Positions 22,595 to 37,500 of a DNA stretch of 64,000 bases are shown here, piece by piece. Source of the stretch: Galeopsis tetrahit (lineage: Eukaryota > Streptophyta > Magnoliopsida > Lamiales > Lamiaceae). The stretch lies in contig OY776130.1 of NCBI GenBank assembly GCA_963675135.1, positions 64,514,867 to 64,578,866 of the forward strand, given 5' to 3'. The position numbers were made by a program, and so were the translations under genes. Every line of letters begins with the position of its first letter. The first letter of the stretch is position 1. The notes beneath the pieces were generated by a model. That model searched no databases, had not been told where the DNA came from, and saw nothing but the letters and a program-made list of their open reading frames with translations.

Positions 22595-25500
22595 TCAGTG
22601 CAACCTTTGTTGGCGAGTGTACTCCCAGAGTGCAATGGCACCACTCACATGAACATTCAGCGACCTTACTATGCCTAACTGTGGAATTTCAATGCAAGCA
22701 TCCAATATGTGGATTATCTCCACGGGTATTCCTTCCTTCTCGCGGCCAAGAACTAACACCTGTCACAACAATCACCATTTACATCAAAACAATACCGCCA
22801 ATGCAGAAAAAACCATCGACCCTAAATAAAATAAAATCTCAATGATATATGAATAAGATCATGCAGAAAAACAAAGACCAGACTCAAACGGGGTGTTTGC
22901 AAACAATAGAAAGTTGGTGGGAGTAACTTTTAATCAAAAGCTTCCTCTCACGGCTTTTGAATAAAATTGATTTGGGCTCTTTGACTTTGGATTAATCAGT
23001 TTTATTTCTGATGGGGAGGGACAGGATATAACTCAGTGATAGTGTCACCTTTATCTGGTGGAAGTCATCAATCCGAGCCTGATTATCACTAAACCCAATT
23101 GACTTTTTGTATTTAGATTCCCCCACCCCCACCGACGATGAATTTACCCCAGTAAGTGTGTATTTACAAATTTGCAGAGTTTGCAAACACTTCCTAACGA
23201 TCCAGCTGATTACATAGTTCCAGTATTTAGACCGACACTGCTTCTAACTTTTTCCTAAAAATATTGTACATGACTATTTAAGGCGTAGAATCTTATTATT
23301 TTCCTATAATAAAAGAGGCCTGAGATTGACTAAACTGGACAAATAAAAAGGGTGATCCCTATAATTGATCTGAATCGCAGACATCAATATTCACATTATA
23401 TACAAGCAAATAATGCATCTCTTGGATATTATGTGAGTTGTGTCCACCCATTTCATGAAAAAGAAGCAACAAATCCTCCGTTAATCAGATCTCCTACTTA
23501 ATTCAATACGAGATAACTAAATCGAAATGTGTCCTCCAAATTTCCAGCAGAGAATTGTTCTTCAACTGAAAGCAATTACATCATCCCAGTATAAATTTTA
23601 CTTTTGGATGATAAGGATACTAGGAATTATTTCATTTTAAAGTATTTATTTATTTATCAGGCAATGATCACATCAAAAGTATCCAATTAACTGTACCAAT
23701 TGGACTTACCGTCTTTGTAGGAAAATTGTATTGGTCCAGAGGTATGCTATTTGCAGTTTGCTCCAAGCCTAGTATAGCATAACCTTGATGTTTCTTTTTC
23801 TCCAAAAATATTTTCATACTTTCCACTGGGACTTCCAAAACAGGAACCCACTTCTCTGCTGTTACACTGATAATACAGACAAGGGTTAGTACCAAAGTTA
23901 CTAATTATCTGTCTGATTCTATCTAAAATGGTGTCCCTAATTATTTGTAATTTTGCTAATACAAAGAAAAAAAATTACCCTTTTCTCCCACCAATATCCT
24001 TAATACATATACTAACCATCTTCATGAACTACAAGCTCATCAAGTAGTACTTCCCTCGGTTCCTTTTTATGTGCCCCATTTTATCCAAAATGATGTTCAT
24101 TTTTATCTGTCACCCTACTAATACCAATGCCAATTTGCCATTATTTCCAACAACGCCCTTAATAAATAGGTACTAATAAGATTGTGGTCTATATTAATAA
24201 ATTAGGGTATAAGCATCTTTTGATACCCTAATAAATGAGAAAAAAAATTGGTTTGTGTGAATGAATAGAATGGGACAGATAAAAAGGAATGGAGAGGGTA
24301 ATAAATAAGGGTAAAATAGTCTGTTGAATGAAATATTAATTTGTGTCAACGGACAATCAGACAAATAATTAGGAAGGTAGTATATTAGCAGTTGGCAACA
24401 TATTAAACAACGAAACTATTGATAAATTTTAGGAACACATACTGCAATATCATAAATTCTTAGTATATAATAGTCGCAAACCCTAATTCAGTGAGGTATA
24501 ATGCACCCCCAATAGTTTTGACATTCTTGCAAATTTAGGAGAGCAAAGAAAAAGAATCATAACCAAAATTTGAAAAATTAGACCTCACTAGGAATGAGTG
24601 AGTCAAGCTGCCTAACGAGCTACTCATGCTAGACTTAGAAAAATCATGAAATCAACTTGAATTTAATGAAATTGAACTCGAGTAGTTATCAAGCTTGAGT
24701 TGAGTAATACTAGGCTCGTCAGGCTCACAGGCATTATCGAGCTCACATAATTTTACTATACTACCCATAATATGTTAATTATTTACAAATATACTTTAAT
24801 TATAAATAAAATAGTAAAATATGAATCTCTAATTAATATTATGTGAGTTATCAAGTCAGGTTTTCCATAAAGTCAAGTTTGAGTTCAAAAGAATTGAGCA
24901 TGAACAAGTTTGAGTCGATTTCCAAGCTTCGAATTTTTTAATCTAGTTGATTTCGAGCTTGACACTACCCGGCTCATTTACACCCCTAGACATCACATTT
25001 ACAACCACCAGAGAGATGATACAAGTGGACAACCAAGCCTTAATGCAAAAAAAGACATTTAGTCATGAATTCGCATATTTTAATTAATATTCCCTCCATC
25101 GACCAAAAGTATATTCATACGTTTGGGCATAAAATTTTAAGAAAAAGTAGATAAAAAGAGGCTATTGTGAAATATTGTAGATCCATTTATGATAAAGTGA
25201 TTTTTGTGAGTAAGTTGAGAGGCAATTTGAGTAATTAAGGGGTGGTGGAGGGTGAAGATAAAATTAATATAAAGTGATGTTTTCATAAAAGGAATGAGCA
25301 TACTTTTGGTGGACAGAGGGAATATTACTACTAATAAGCAACACAAGAAAAAAGTCCAAACCTGATAAGTTGAAACTGCTTCTCGTTCAGCACATTTTTA
25401 TTCGCAACAGCAAGTGCAGCCGCTCTAAATACCTGGCACGGGTAAAGTATACCATGTATATTGGACTTACTAAAAACAGAAGCAAATACCTGGAAAAGAA

Positions 25501-28500
25501 AAATGTGACACTCATATTATGGATGAAAGCATAAGGAACACACCTCACATGTCCGGGCCAATCCAGCCAGATTTGGGATCCGATCTATAAGGGATGCTAT
25601 GAGGACAATTTGCTGCCTGCTTCCTTTCAACTTTTCTACAATCACTCCCCTTGAACGTACCAACTGATCAAAAAGCTGATCTTCAATTTCCATATCTGCA
25701 TTTTGGGAGGAAAAAGATAGTTCATACTTATATATCTTTGGGTAAATGTTTTCTTTATCCATTAACTTGCATCAGTTTTGATACTAGTACTTTTTGAAAC
25801 AGACTCTACAGCTTCTACAATAAACACTGGTCTTTCGATTTTAGGACTAATTGTCGATAGGAATGACTCATTTGACTTAAACCATAACAGATTCCAACAT
25901 GCAAGAGCAAAACATAATTAGTACTGGCATACCCAAAAGTGATTCATGAGATGCTGTTTTGTTTGAAGAAGCTTTGGACAGTGTCCCTTGTTGCTCGTTA
26001 TTGGAGAAGGAAATCTTTCTTTGGAAGTCATATAATAGTTCATTTTCTATCTTGTTTGCAGATTCTCCTTTTATGGAGTTCAATATTTCATCACATTTAG
26101 GACCTTCATCAATTTGGATGCCCTCATTCTTAAGTGCAGTTGCATCTTTGGTCATCGATGATCTAAGATTTTCCCGGGTCTCCTGTAAGAATTTATTATG
26201 AGCATCAACGAGGGTAGAAAAAATAGTACAGCAAAGTAGCTAGCTGCTTACATTCAGAAAGTCAATAATGCGATCCATAAGTGTTGTGGGAACGCACTCA
26301 AATTCTTGTCCCTACAAACATTCCACGAAAATGACAAAGTGGATGGCTTAGAAATAAGGAAAAAAAAATAGAACGAGACTGAAGATGAATAGATATTTTC
26401 CATAATTAGCAGCAATATTATCAAAACGGAACAATTCAACTACAAATCTCGATATGATATGATATGATATGATATGCATGACAATGCTGTCTTAATTTTT
26501 AAAGATGTTACTGTGTTAGGAGTTAACTCATGGAAGTATATACTATCCCAAGAGGACTTGCTCATATTTATACATTTAAAATCACAGCACGAGAAGTTAC
26601 GTTCAAAATTGACAAATAACTCCATTGAACAACTTACCAATAAATCCGAAAATTCAGCTCAAATATTTATATTTGAAGTTGTAGACTTTTAGCAAAAGAA
26701 ATAATAGTAAAAATTGAAAACAATCGCTTACAAACAACAGTAAATGGAACTTTCTGGTACCCTGTTTAGGGATTAAAGTACTCTTCCTTGAGAAGAAAAA
26801 AAGGTTATACTCCACTACTTATAACAAGAAACAAATTGTAAGACTTTCTGTAAGAAAAGGTTCCAGAAGCAATGTTTGCATCTAAAAGAAATTTCTAAGT
26901 CAACGACCTATAGTAGAACATTTCATAATGGACTTGGGGCACCATAATATAGGGAAAAATCTTCAGTCATTATGGAAAAAAGGTCAACTCCGAAAAGGTT
27001 TTTTGATTAAGAAATACCAATAATTCAAGAAAATGTCTACTTTCACATATTTAAACTCTGGAGCAAGTAATGGAAATTATTTATTTTTTTAACAACTAAC
27101 CTCCAACCTATTAGCAAAAATTTTAGTCGGCAATACAGACTCCACCGGATCAAAGGAACCAAGATGATTATCCATTGAAGCTCTTAACCTGCATCAACAA
27201 TTTATCAAGATTACATAATAGCAAAGAATCACCGAAACATTTTTCAATAGCAATCCCTGTTCGCTTAGTTTGTACTATTTGAAAATATTTTCAAATTTAA
27301 AAGAACTTATATCACATTCCATGCAAGCCCATTGGAAAGGACAACCAAACTTATTAACTGTGGCTTTACTTCCCAATTCCCACTTAATATAAATTACTCC
27401 TGTAAATCAGTTACTGACACATTTCATAGTCTTCGTATTTTCATATAAATATAAAATATTCCCACTGTAAATCAGTCAAAAACAGTATAAAAAATAAATT
27501 ACTCAACTAATATATACAGCACATAAAAAACAGTAACCACACAAATTATTTTATAATGACATACTTTAAAAGTGTCTTTTGTCTAATGGATGATAGAAGA
27601 TCAAATTCAAAAATCATACACATAATTGTCTCTTAAAATTTTTATTGAAGACACACAATACCTCAAAAGTGGATATGTTCTTACACCTAAATTATTAGTT
27701 GCTCCTGAGTTTTATCAAGCTGTAAGGTTGGCGACCCAACAAAGTGTTCAAGGATTGTGTATAAAAATGCCTCTACACAATCCGATATTTGGTCTAGATG
27801 GTTACTAGTTACTACCAATTTAGCCTCTGTAATTTAAAATGTATACTAGTGCTATTAAGCCTTCCAAAATATCTTACGGTCTTGCTACCATTTCTGGCAT
27901 TGCAGAAAGAACTGTCAATTTTCTCCTAAGGCATAGGTTTAAACACAGACTTGTCCGTTAAAACAGAATCACTTGTATGAATAATGTTTTCTTTACTAAT
28001 ACTACTAAAAACTTTTTTGTGGTTTCTCACGTAGAAGGAAAGCTGAAGAGAATCTTTCCCAATGATGGCAATACTCTTGCTTTCCAATTGAGAGAAATAA
28101 TGTATAAATAAGGCAATGGGATCAATGGAGAGAACTATCTAGAACTCATATTGAATTTAGTCTTTTGGATGGGCTGATTTTCTCAGACAGTAATCAATTT
28201 CCCAAATTTTTATCTTCGTCATCTTTTCTTCAAAAATTACCTTTCCCAGTTTTTAAGAGCTGCTTCATTTTCTATTTTAAAAGAATGTTGTATTGAGGGG
28301 GATGATTACTCTGACAATTTTTCCAGTTTCCATAGTAAAATTTGCTTGATTAGCTTAAACATAATCTGTATCAGAGAAACTTAGAAAACAATATCGAACA
28401 AATAAATGTTTATCTTTTGTTCACAGTGGATGATTTGTTGCACTTACTTTGCACAATCTGAATTTTGTGACAAATAACATCTCAAATCCACAAAGCACCT

Positions 28501-31500
28501 CTCCTCCAAGGAGTTGCAAGCACTGGTAATGAGATTTGAATTAGGTGACAACCTTTCAAGAACATGATACACCAGTACCTGCAAGTTATGACGTACAATA
28601 TATAAACACCATATTCAACATCACAAGTAAAACATTGGTCCATCTTTATGGAGACTAACCTGTGTGAATCCCCGCAAAGAGTGATGATGAGAAGTAAGTA
28701 ATGGGACTATAGGAGGAAGTAATTCATTCAGGTGTTCAAACTGAATCTCTTTTTTTGCATGGAGAATGACATTGGCTGCTATAAATACATATGACGACAG
28801 AGCCTGCATCCAAATACTATATATAAACAACAATTCTTTGGTAAAAAATATTAATCCGAAGGAAACCATATGTGCAATATATGCAGTCACAAAACAATTT
28901 GCCTCATCAGTCATCACATAAGCCAAGCCAAATAAAGATGATTAGAGCCTAGTTCATTTATCAGAAAGGCATAAAAAAGCAAGAAAATTGTGTCCATCAT
29001 ACTCTAGCAAAGAGAGGATGCCACTTGGCAAGATATTTCTAATTTCAAGGGACAGTTTTCTGACTCCAGCCTTGTGGACAAGGCTGTGTTGTTAGGGGAT
29101 GGCAATGATAAGAAAGGTGTTTCTTAAAGGCATAATCGGCTGGATTATCCGTTCGAATCAGATGTCGTTCATGGATTGTCTATTTGAAGAAAAAGTTGAA
29201 TCATGGGGATTCCAACATCAAAGGAGTAAATGTTGTATCTTGACTAAAATTAAGGAGATTAGTCTTTACTTATTAAGCTTTCCATACTAGTATAAATAAA
29301 GACTTCCATTTGTTAGGGAGTCATTCAGAAAATAACTTTGTAGCCTTTGGCTTTTCTGAGCAGGATCGTTTGTCCTGTAGGGAAGGAAAGTATTCTCTGT
29401 TGTTTTTGTTTCAATTGCTTCTCCAGTTATATAAAATCCAGTTCTTGGTTCTCTACTCCATCAGTATTCATAATAACAATATGAAAATCTGAAGCCACTA
29501 ACAAATTAGATTGAAGTAGATACTATTGAACGCAGGAATGCCGTAATGGTACACCAACATTACTGAAGCTTGGAATACACTTCTTCCAACGCATTCTCTA
29601 TGTCACCTTTGCAAGAACATAGAATGTCCAAAGAGGAAGTTTGAGAATTGGATACCAGAGTACACTAAGGCTGGACTTAGCCTCTGATTTTCAGATGTCA
29701 GGAAATAAATAATGAGGTATTTTAAAATAATGTATGAAACCAGACACCTGGTGGAATTTTGCCATTATGATTTACTCATAATATACTTCCATAACAGATA
29801 ACATAAAAAATGAATAGCAAAACTAAAACACAACCATATACTCACCTGAGGTCTCAAATCACAACTCCTTAGTAAAGGAACCAATTGTTGGCCCACCTGT
29901 AAAAGTAAAGAAAAGGCAAAGGCCTCAGCATAATCGGAAAAAGAGGTAGAGAGCAACAATTGAAAAAAATCAACCACTGGACTACACAATTGTATGACCT
30001 AGAAGAGCTCCAGGAAATGTAGCCATAGAGCAATAAGAAGGTAGTCCATAAAACCTCCCTACATTTAGACATTTCAATCACAATTATCTCAAATTTTTAA
30101 CACCTCCATAATATTTTACTATTAAGGTTACGTAATCTTAAATTCTAAGTAATCATAAATTTTAGCATATTGAGATTTTTCTAAGATATTTTCTTATGAG
30201 TTATGTGCTAGTCAAAGCATGACTTTTGTATTTGTGGTCAGCTTAACTTTAGGAAATATATCTTTTGTTGAAGTATGGTCAATGCAAGTATGGTGTGTCT
30301 ACTTACTCCACCTTTTCTTTTATTTTGATGGTGCCCTACATAATATATCAATGGAAATGAGCAACGTCTATTTCCTTTTGCAGAGAATTTTTCTTCTTGT
30401 GTTTTGCTGTCTTAACTCTAACATGGTAGCTACAGCCCATTAATCCTAAGGGCCGTGAGTGAAATTGAGAGAAAACAGCAGGTTTTTTTTCTTTTTTTTG
30501 AAACACAAAATCAACCATCATATCTATTAAGGATTCCAAAAAAAATTCAGCTCCAACACCACCTCTTTACAATTGTGAAAACTAGCCAGCTTGAGCAATG
30601 AAAATGAAAGCATATCTAAGGGCTTTTGACTTGTGGGAAGTTTTGGATGCTGGCAGAGATCCTTCGTCTTTGAGAGAAAATCCTACTATTGCTCAAATCC
30701 ATCCACATAGTGAAGAGACCGCAAAAAAAAAAAAAAAAAAATCAAGGCATTATCAGCCATTCATTCTTCGGTTTTCGATTCAATCTTCACCAGAATTATG
30801 AATTGTGAAACAGAAAAGCAAGTTGGGGACCAGTTGAAGGAAAAGTTTCAGGGAAGTGAAAGAACAAGGCATATCCAGGTGCTAAAAAGTAAAAACTGAA
30901 CGCAAACTCGGATGGTAAGATAGTCAATTTCAAAATCTGCATTTCAACCATCCGAACAAGGGAAGAAAGGTAACAAAGAGATAAAATTTTGCACAGAGAA
31001 CCGTGCTTTAAAAAGATAAACGTTTTTATGTACAAGAAATGCTTACTGTAATTTACAAACAAATAATCAAAGCATAAGTTAATTCCTTACCAATGAAGGA
31101 AATTTCAAATATATGTAGATAGCAAAAGTTTCCAAGTACTGTCGAACTGAAGGCATGTTGTTCCTCTACAAGCACATGAGAACAAATATCAGTATATCAT
31201 TAATTGGAAAATGTAGAAGATGACACAATGGAGTAAAGCTTGTGTACCAAGATTTGAAGAGTAACTTTTTTACTTTTAAGATAAATTATTCTCGAGTAAT
31301 GTAACATTTAAGATAAAAAAAAAAATATTCTTTTCAGGACAAAAATGCCTTCTCCACTCAATTCACAATATCCTACGCCAGTATTAATAATCCATCCACA
31401 GCCAAAGTATGGCACAAATATGAAAGACAAGGCAACTCTTAATATTACTGATAACCCTAGTAAAATTATATATGGAATAAAATTAAGTTTTATAAATAAT

Positions 31501-34500
31501 TCTAGGCATAACTTTGTATTACCTACAGGTCCAATCATGGCATTGGTAAAGACCCACAACTCCACAAGCAACCTGTCCCCTCACGTAGAGTCGAGAGGAG
31601 CTAGAATATAAATGTATAAGTTCAATAAGTTTCCAGGTAGAAATTACTCACATAAATTGTTGTGTGTAAGGTAGACGTTACTTGCTCAACAATATCTAAG
31701 TCAACGAATCGTGACAGTGCACATATCATCTGCCATGCACGAACTTTTCGTCTATGAATCTGCAAAAGGCAAAAAATATCTACATCAACAAATTGTGAGA
31801 AAGCAAGCATCTCGTGTACTATACAAACTCGTAAATATAGGGCACGACTATTAACACCCGAACTTTTGCTCCATACACCCATATGTACATCACATTATAC
31901 AGTAGCACACTGTCACTGTACCATCAAACACAGTTGTAAGATGGGTGTATTGAGCAAAAACACATGTGTCGATAGCCGCGCCCTAAAATATATCTTTGTT
32001 GTCATGTCCACCCGGAACTTACCGCGCTATACTTTTTATACAACTCTTTAGACAGATCTTTATCATTCACCTGCCAACAAATCACTCAGCAATCAATGAA
32101 CATTTTTCTTTCTAAGATTATGGAAGGTGAGACAATTGATCCAGCACAAAGAACACTTAGAAAATGAGGCTGCTGATGGATGATGTAACTAAAAGTTAAT
32201 AGCAATACAAAAATGAAAGTCAATACGTTATTAATTACATGGAAAAATTCAACCCCTTTTCATTCTTCCACTTTCCACCCATGACAAGTGGCTTATTCAT
32301 CCGTATACAGCAAAGGTTACCATTGACGAAATTTTATTTTATTTTTTTATAAGAAACAATAATTTTATTGCTCAAAAAGTTAGGGACGAGAGATCCCTTT
32401 TGAGTACAGCAGATTGCACAGATACAGACACTATCCCTATCTAAATTCAGAATTATAGACCCTTAAAACAACTGACTTAAAACTCAAAGTCTACAAGCCA
32501 TAACGCCATATTTACAAGTCCACAACTAGTTGATCTATACGAGTAGAAACTTGAGGAAATTAAAATTGACAAAAAAATTTAAATCTTGGAACCATTTTTA
32601 GATAAAACTGATCTGGGACCATTTTTCAGACTAGACACAGAATTTCCGAGATAAGATCACTGCCTCACTCACAAATTGAAAACAAGCTGTGAGTTTAAGG
32701 GTTGCTTGATGACTTGAAGCACAATATTAGATGAAGAAATCTCATACCACAGAATTGAGAAGTTCTAGCAAAAACATTTTGGCAGATGCAACACCAGCAA
32801 GGTAGTCCTCGTTTCTAGAAGTAGATTTGTCTTGATGAGCCATGTCTGCAAGTTCTGAAAACAAAACAGCAACAGATACACGTGCATACAACTCTGTGTT
32901 GATGAACACCTGATCACAAGAAGCATCAGAGTGTTATTAAGAAAATATCTTCAAAACTAAAAGCTACAATATACTCCCTCCGTCCGTCTATAAGATTCTC
33001 ATTTTGCTATTTTGGTCCGTCCACCTATAAGTTTCTCATACCCTTTTTGACAAATACCTTCTAAATATATATCCTTACACTTCACTCTTATTTACATAAA
33101 ATGCCACTAAATTTTGTCTTTATATCTTACTTTCTCCGTCTCAATCACATCACTGGTACTATATCTTTTTTTAATCACTTGTGTTAATCTATGTGCCAAT
33201 AGTAGCTGACGGAGGGAGTAATATGTTTGAACCAAAGTCCCACAGCATGGCTTGACATATCCGCTCGTGTTTGGTGCAGAATATAAGTTAAGTCAAGAGG
33301 ATCACTAGTCTTTGTATGGCATTGGATCCATTAGCCAGTTTATAGAAAAAATTAAGATCATCTGGGAGAGGATATCCAACATTCTGAGGAGTCACACTTG
33401 TGTGCACTCAATTGCATGGTGCAATTAGACCACATCTGTGCAATACAGATTGTAGATGATATCGTCATTTGACATATTGGCAATTATCTCTAGTTACAAT
33501 CAATAAGGACTGGAACATTTTTCTCCCAATTTTGGCAATTAGTAATACAAGAGAAACTTTAAGCAAGCAGGAAATTCATTAAGACAGCACTGAAAATCAA
33601 TGTCAGTAACTTACATCAGTCAGCTCAGGATCTAGGCTTCTGGATAGAACTGATACCTCAGACCTTGCATCATAATTTTCAGCCAATTCAGCTTCAAAAT
33701 CCTCATCAAATGCAACTACACAGAAAGAAAGTAATACGAATTTAGAAAGCCAAATGGAAAGATTGTTTGATATAGTACTGTATGATATTTTTGGATAAGC
33801 TCAGGAAGGGTCACGGAAAACTGTTGACTTAGCAATATGAATAGTGCTATGGTCGATTAGCCGACATGTTTTCTATATTTTGATTGTACAACACAGAGCA
33901 AGAGAAATCATACCAGAACCATAAAAAGTCAACAGCTTCAGTTCTTTGATATAGTACTGTATGATATTTGGATAAGCTAGCCAAAGCCCACATAAATGTA
34001 AAGCAGCCAGACGAATAGTACGCGGGCTTTTTGTCCCTTCCTCGAGAATTTTCTCAACAAACTGCAAGATTGATGATAGTTTGCATGAGCATGCTGAACA
34101 AGTATGTACAGCATAGTTTAACCAAGAGGAGTAGCTCATACCCACTTCAAAGGCCCAGGACCATCGTCAAATTCATGCATACTTCGATCCCCAAACACTG
34201 AATAATGCAGTACAGATGATAAAAGTGCAGCAATAGGAGCAACTCTCCTTTTGTTGCAGCTAGTATGCAATACCCATGAAGAACGTACCAAAAGCCACAT
34301 CATCTAAGTAGAGGAAAGCATTTCATTGGTAGGATCACAGCAATATAGATTTAATGAAACAGAGGAATTATATACAGATTTACATAGGAAAATCAGAACC
34401 TAATCTAAATATTTGGGTTTATGGACAGGATACCCGAGACTTCAAAAAAAAATTTAGAACCTAATCAAGTTCTTACATATGCAGCATACCTCAGTAGTTA

Positions 34501-37500
34501 TCCCACTACAGTAGGAAATTGATGGCTTCAACTTTCTCAAATCAAACAAGTCCATGTTTAGTCTGACTGACCTAAGTATGGGCAAGACAGAAACTTCTCC
34601 AGCATTCTCAAGGCTGCAAACTCAATTAGAAAGGCGTAATGAGGGTATAGAAAAACCAATTCTAGTGTTAGAGCCTAATCTCCTTTATTAGAGAGGAGGT
34701 CGAGGGTTTGAACCCCTCCCCGGCCCCTACTTTAAGTGGTGAGAGCTTTTGTGCTATATATGTGTGTGTGAGTGTGTGTGTGCATGCTTGTTAAAACTTG
34801 AAAGTGCACATGAAGCACGCTGAGGCTAGATAATCTTGATACCAATTTATGCATTCAGAATGGAGTTGCAAAAAAAATATTACTCCCTCCGTCCCCTTTA
34901 AAGGTTTAACTTGTTTTTGGCACAAAGATTAAGAAATGTAGTAGTAAATTTGTCGTGAGTAAGATAATGTTTTGCCAAATGGTATTGAGAGGTGTAGGAA
35001 GAAGAAAGGGTATTGAGAGGTAGAGAAGAGAAAAGGTAGAGAGAGAGAGAGTGGATTTTGCCAAATAAGGAAATGTAACCTTTAGGTTGGGACGGACCAC
35101 AAAGGAAAGTGTAAGCCTTAGAGAGGGACGGAGGGAGTATTATTTTTTCAAGATAATGTTTTCTGTAACTTTTGTTGGCATTCGTTTATCAAAGCTATAC
35201 TAATTTTCCAATAAAAGTTACTACACGGTAACACAAATATAAAAAGGGTTTAGACTTCTCAGTCCTCCAGGTTATAAGATCAGCTACTTTTATTTACAAG
35301 TGTTATTGTTCCACCCCCAAAAGGTTCCAAAAATGTAATACATGAATCCAATTAATGACTGAACCATCTTCAAGTTTGCAGTTCTTAACTAGTCAAGAAC
35401 TTAGACCCTACGTTAAACACACATTTCTCATAGGTAAGAGCAACCGGAATCTGAAATGACTGTGCAGCATAGCCAACTGAATAAAATTAAAGAAATTAGG
35501 CTCCTAAGTACTTTCGAAGCAATTAAGCAATCATCATTTAGTCTCTTACCTTCCAAGAAGATCGCCAAAAATATGTGTAACAATTTTGTCCGAGAAGAAA
35601 AATGAACACGTCTTCAAATGAACTCCATTGCAAATTGCATGATTTGGAAGCGACAGTAGTGATTCTAAACAGCTCCACTGACGAGACAAAAACGTAGTAC
35701 TTAGATTAGAAATTCACTAGTAAATCATCAATTCTTAACTGCATAGGTTGATAGAAGAAGTTGAAACATCAATCCAACATAAGGGGTAGAACATTTACAA
35801 TGCTCATCAAAAAAGAAAAATACTGCAAGTGGTCCAGCCTCCAGGCTCTTTAGCACCAAACCCAAAAGTGAATGATATTGCAAAGTGGACCAAATTTTTT
35901 ACTATTCTTTATTTATTTTACAAAAAAACAAATAGGAGAATCACCTTCCAGTTCATCAAAACTGCCCGTCGAGTCCGTGCCAAGTTTCCCCCATCAATAA
36001 TGTTATTGATGTTCTTGATAAAGGTACTAACAAGCACATCTAACCCAGTTTGGTCATCTGTTTCTAATGGAAATGAATTATCATTGTCCTTCACATGATC
36101 CAATGCTAATGGAGAGAAAAAAGACACTAAATCCTTTAAAGCATATGCACAGGCTTCATAAGCAGCTATGCGTATTTCAGCTTCCACCTGTTAAACAATG
36201 AAAAGGAGAGCAAACCACAAACTCAACAACTTATTATTCAGAGGAAAAACCAAAAAAGATATTCAATATAAGCATGTGTCAGTTTTTGACAATAATTTTC
36301 CAGATTCTAACACCTCTGATTTAGGTGCAGGAAATGTAATTGTCTCCCAACAGAAGTTCCAGAGGAAGCTTTGAGTAGATTTGACCACACCATGCATTGT
36401 AAACTGAGCACACCACCGCAACACAGATGCAAGCGCCTTTACAGATGTTAACTGATAGTCCAAAGTAGAATAAGAAAACACAAATATTTAGAATCTGAAT
36501 GGTATCCATGTCAATTATTTTGGAAATAATCAATACAAGTATGAGAAATGGAGACTAAACTAGTTTGTTGTATTCCAATAACTAATTTAAAGTGTAGCAC
36601 AATTAGCATTTTGAAAAGGATAATACAAATCTTCATTTATACCAACTTTATGGAAAACCATTTTCTAAAGATAAAATGCAGCATAACAGAAATCTTATGT
36701 AGTTGATCTTGAAAACAATAAATATGGGATTTCCATCTAACTTTTCCAAATTCATACCTTTCAAAATAGAAGGTGAAACCAAAAGCACAACAAACAACTT
36801 GCCCTATGCAACATATGTGGGTTCCACACTTCTAGTTCATAATATATTAGGAGTAATACTTTAATAGATCCCTCAGGACAGACCCCAAATACCAATAAAA
36901 CATTTTTCTATATTACTACATTTCCATTTTGATTGTGAACATTCAACTGATGTGTCTCATGTTCGGAAGAAACATTTTTCTCGTAATACAACTTTTATTT
37001 CACTGCACTATTCTTTCACAAATTAGAAATCTCATCTAAGATAATGTTTCATTTTATCTGAAATGAAAGACTCACTTGTTTTAGGTGTTAGTACCCAATA
37101 TGTTTCTTTCTATGGGCATATGGCTGATTTGCCAGATAATCATAGGAGTAAACATATAAATAAAGAATGATACTTTGTTGCATAGTCTTTCTTTTATGGT
37201 TTAGTTTTTTTCCCTTACTGCTCCCTATTAAATTTACCTTTCATGAATTAATAAAAATTAAAAAGCAGAAAGGTAAGTAACCAAGGAAGATTCTATTACA
37301 GTTAGCATAGATCTGTACAAGTCCCATTTAGCAACCATTAAACTGAAAAGAATGCCATAATTGAATTAACAATGAAAATATCTTAAATTTTTTGTGAAGA
37401 CCATGCCCCAGAAGATATGAACATGTTTCACATAGCACTCATCGTCAAGATAAAGCAATTGATATGAAACTCCCAAATTGTTATGAGCATAATCAATATC

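Larger units (their letters stand above)
22595..25695 (-). other. SpoU (SPOUT) catalytic domain of the TRM3-like protein, last four exons
   Basis: Exons 31-34 encode the methyltransferase fold. Motif 1 is IPNLAGLARTCEVF (from about residue 1723), with the conserved Asn and Arg. Motif 2 is LVLGREKEGIP (about 1812-1822). Motif 3 is RSLNVHVSGAIALWEY (about 1842-1856). Motifs 2 and 3 form the knotted cofactor-binding site. All residues normally conserved in the family appear present, so the enzyme is probably active. The protein ends eight residues after motif 3. Confidence 0.92.
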
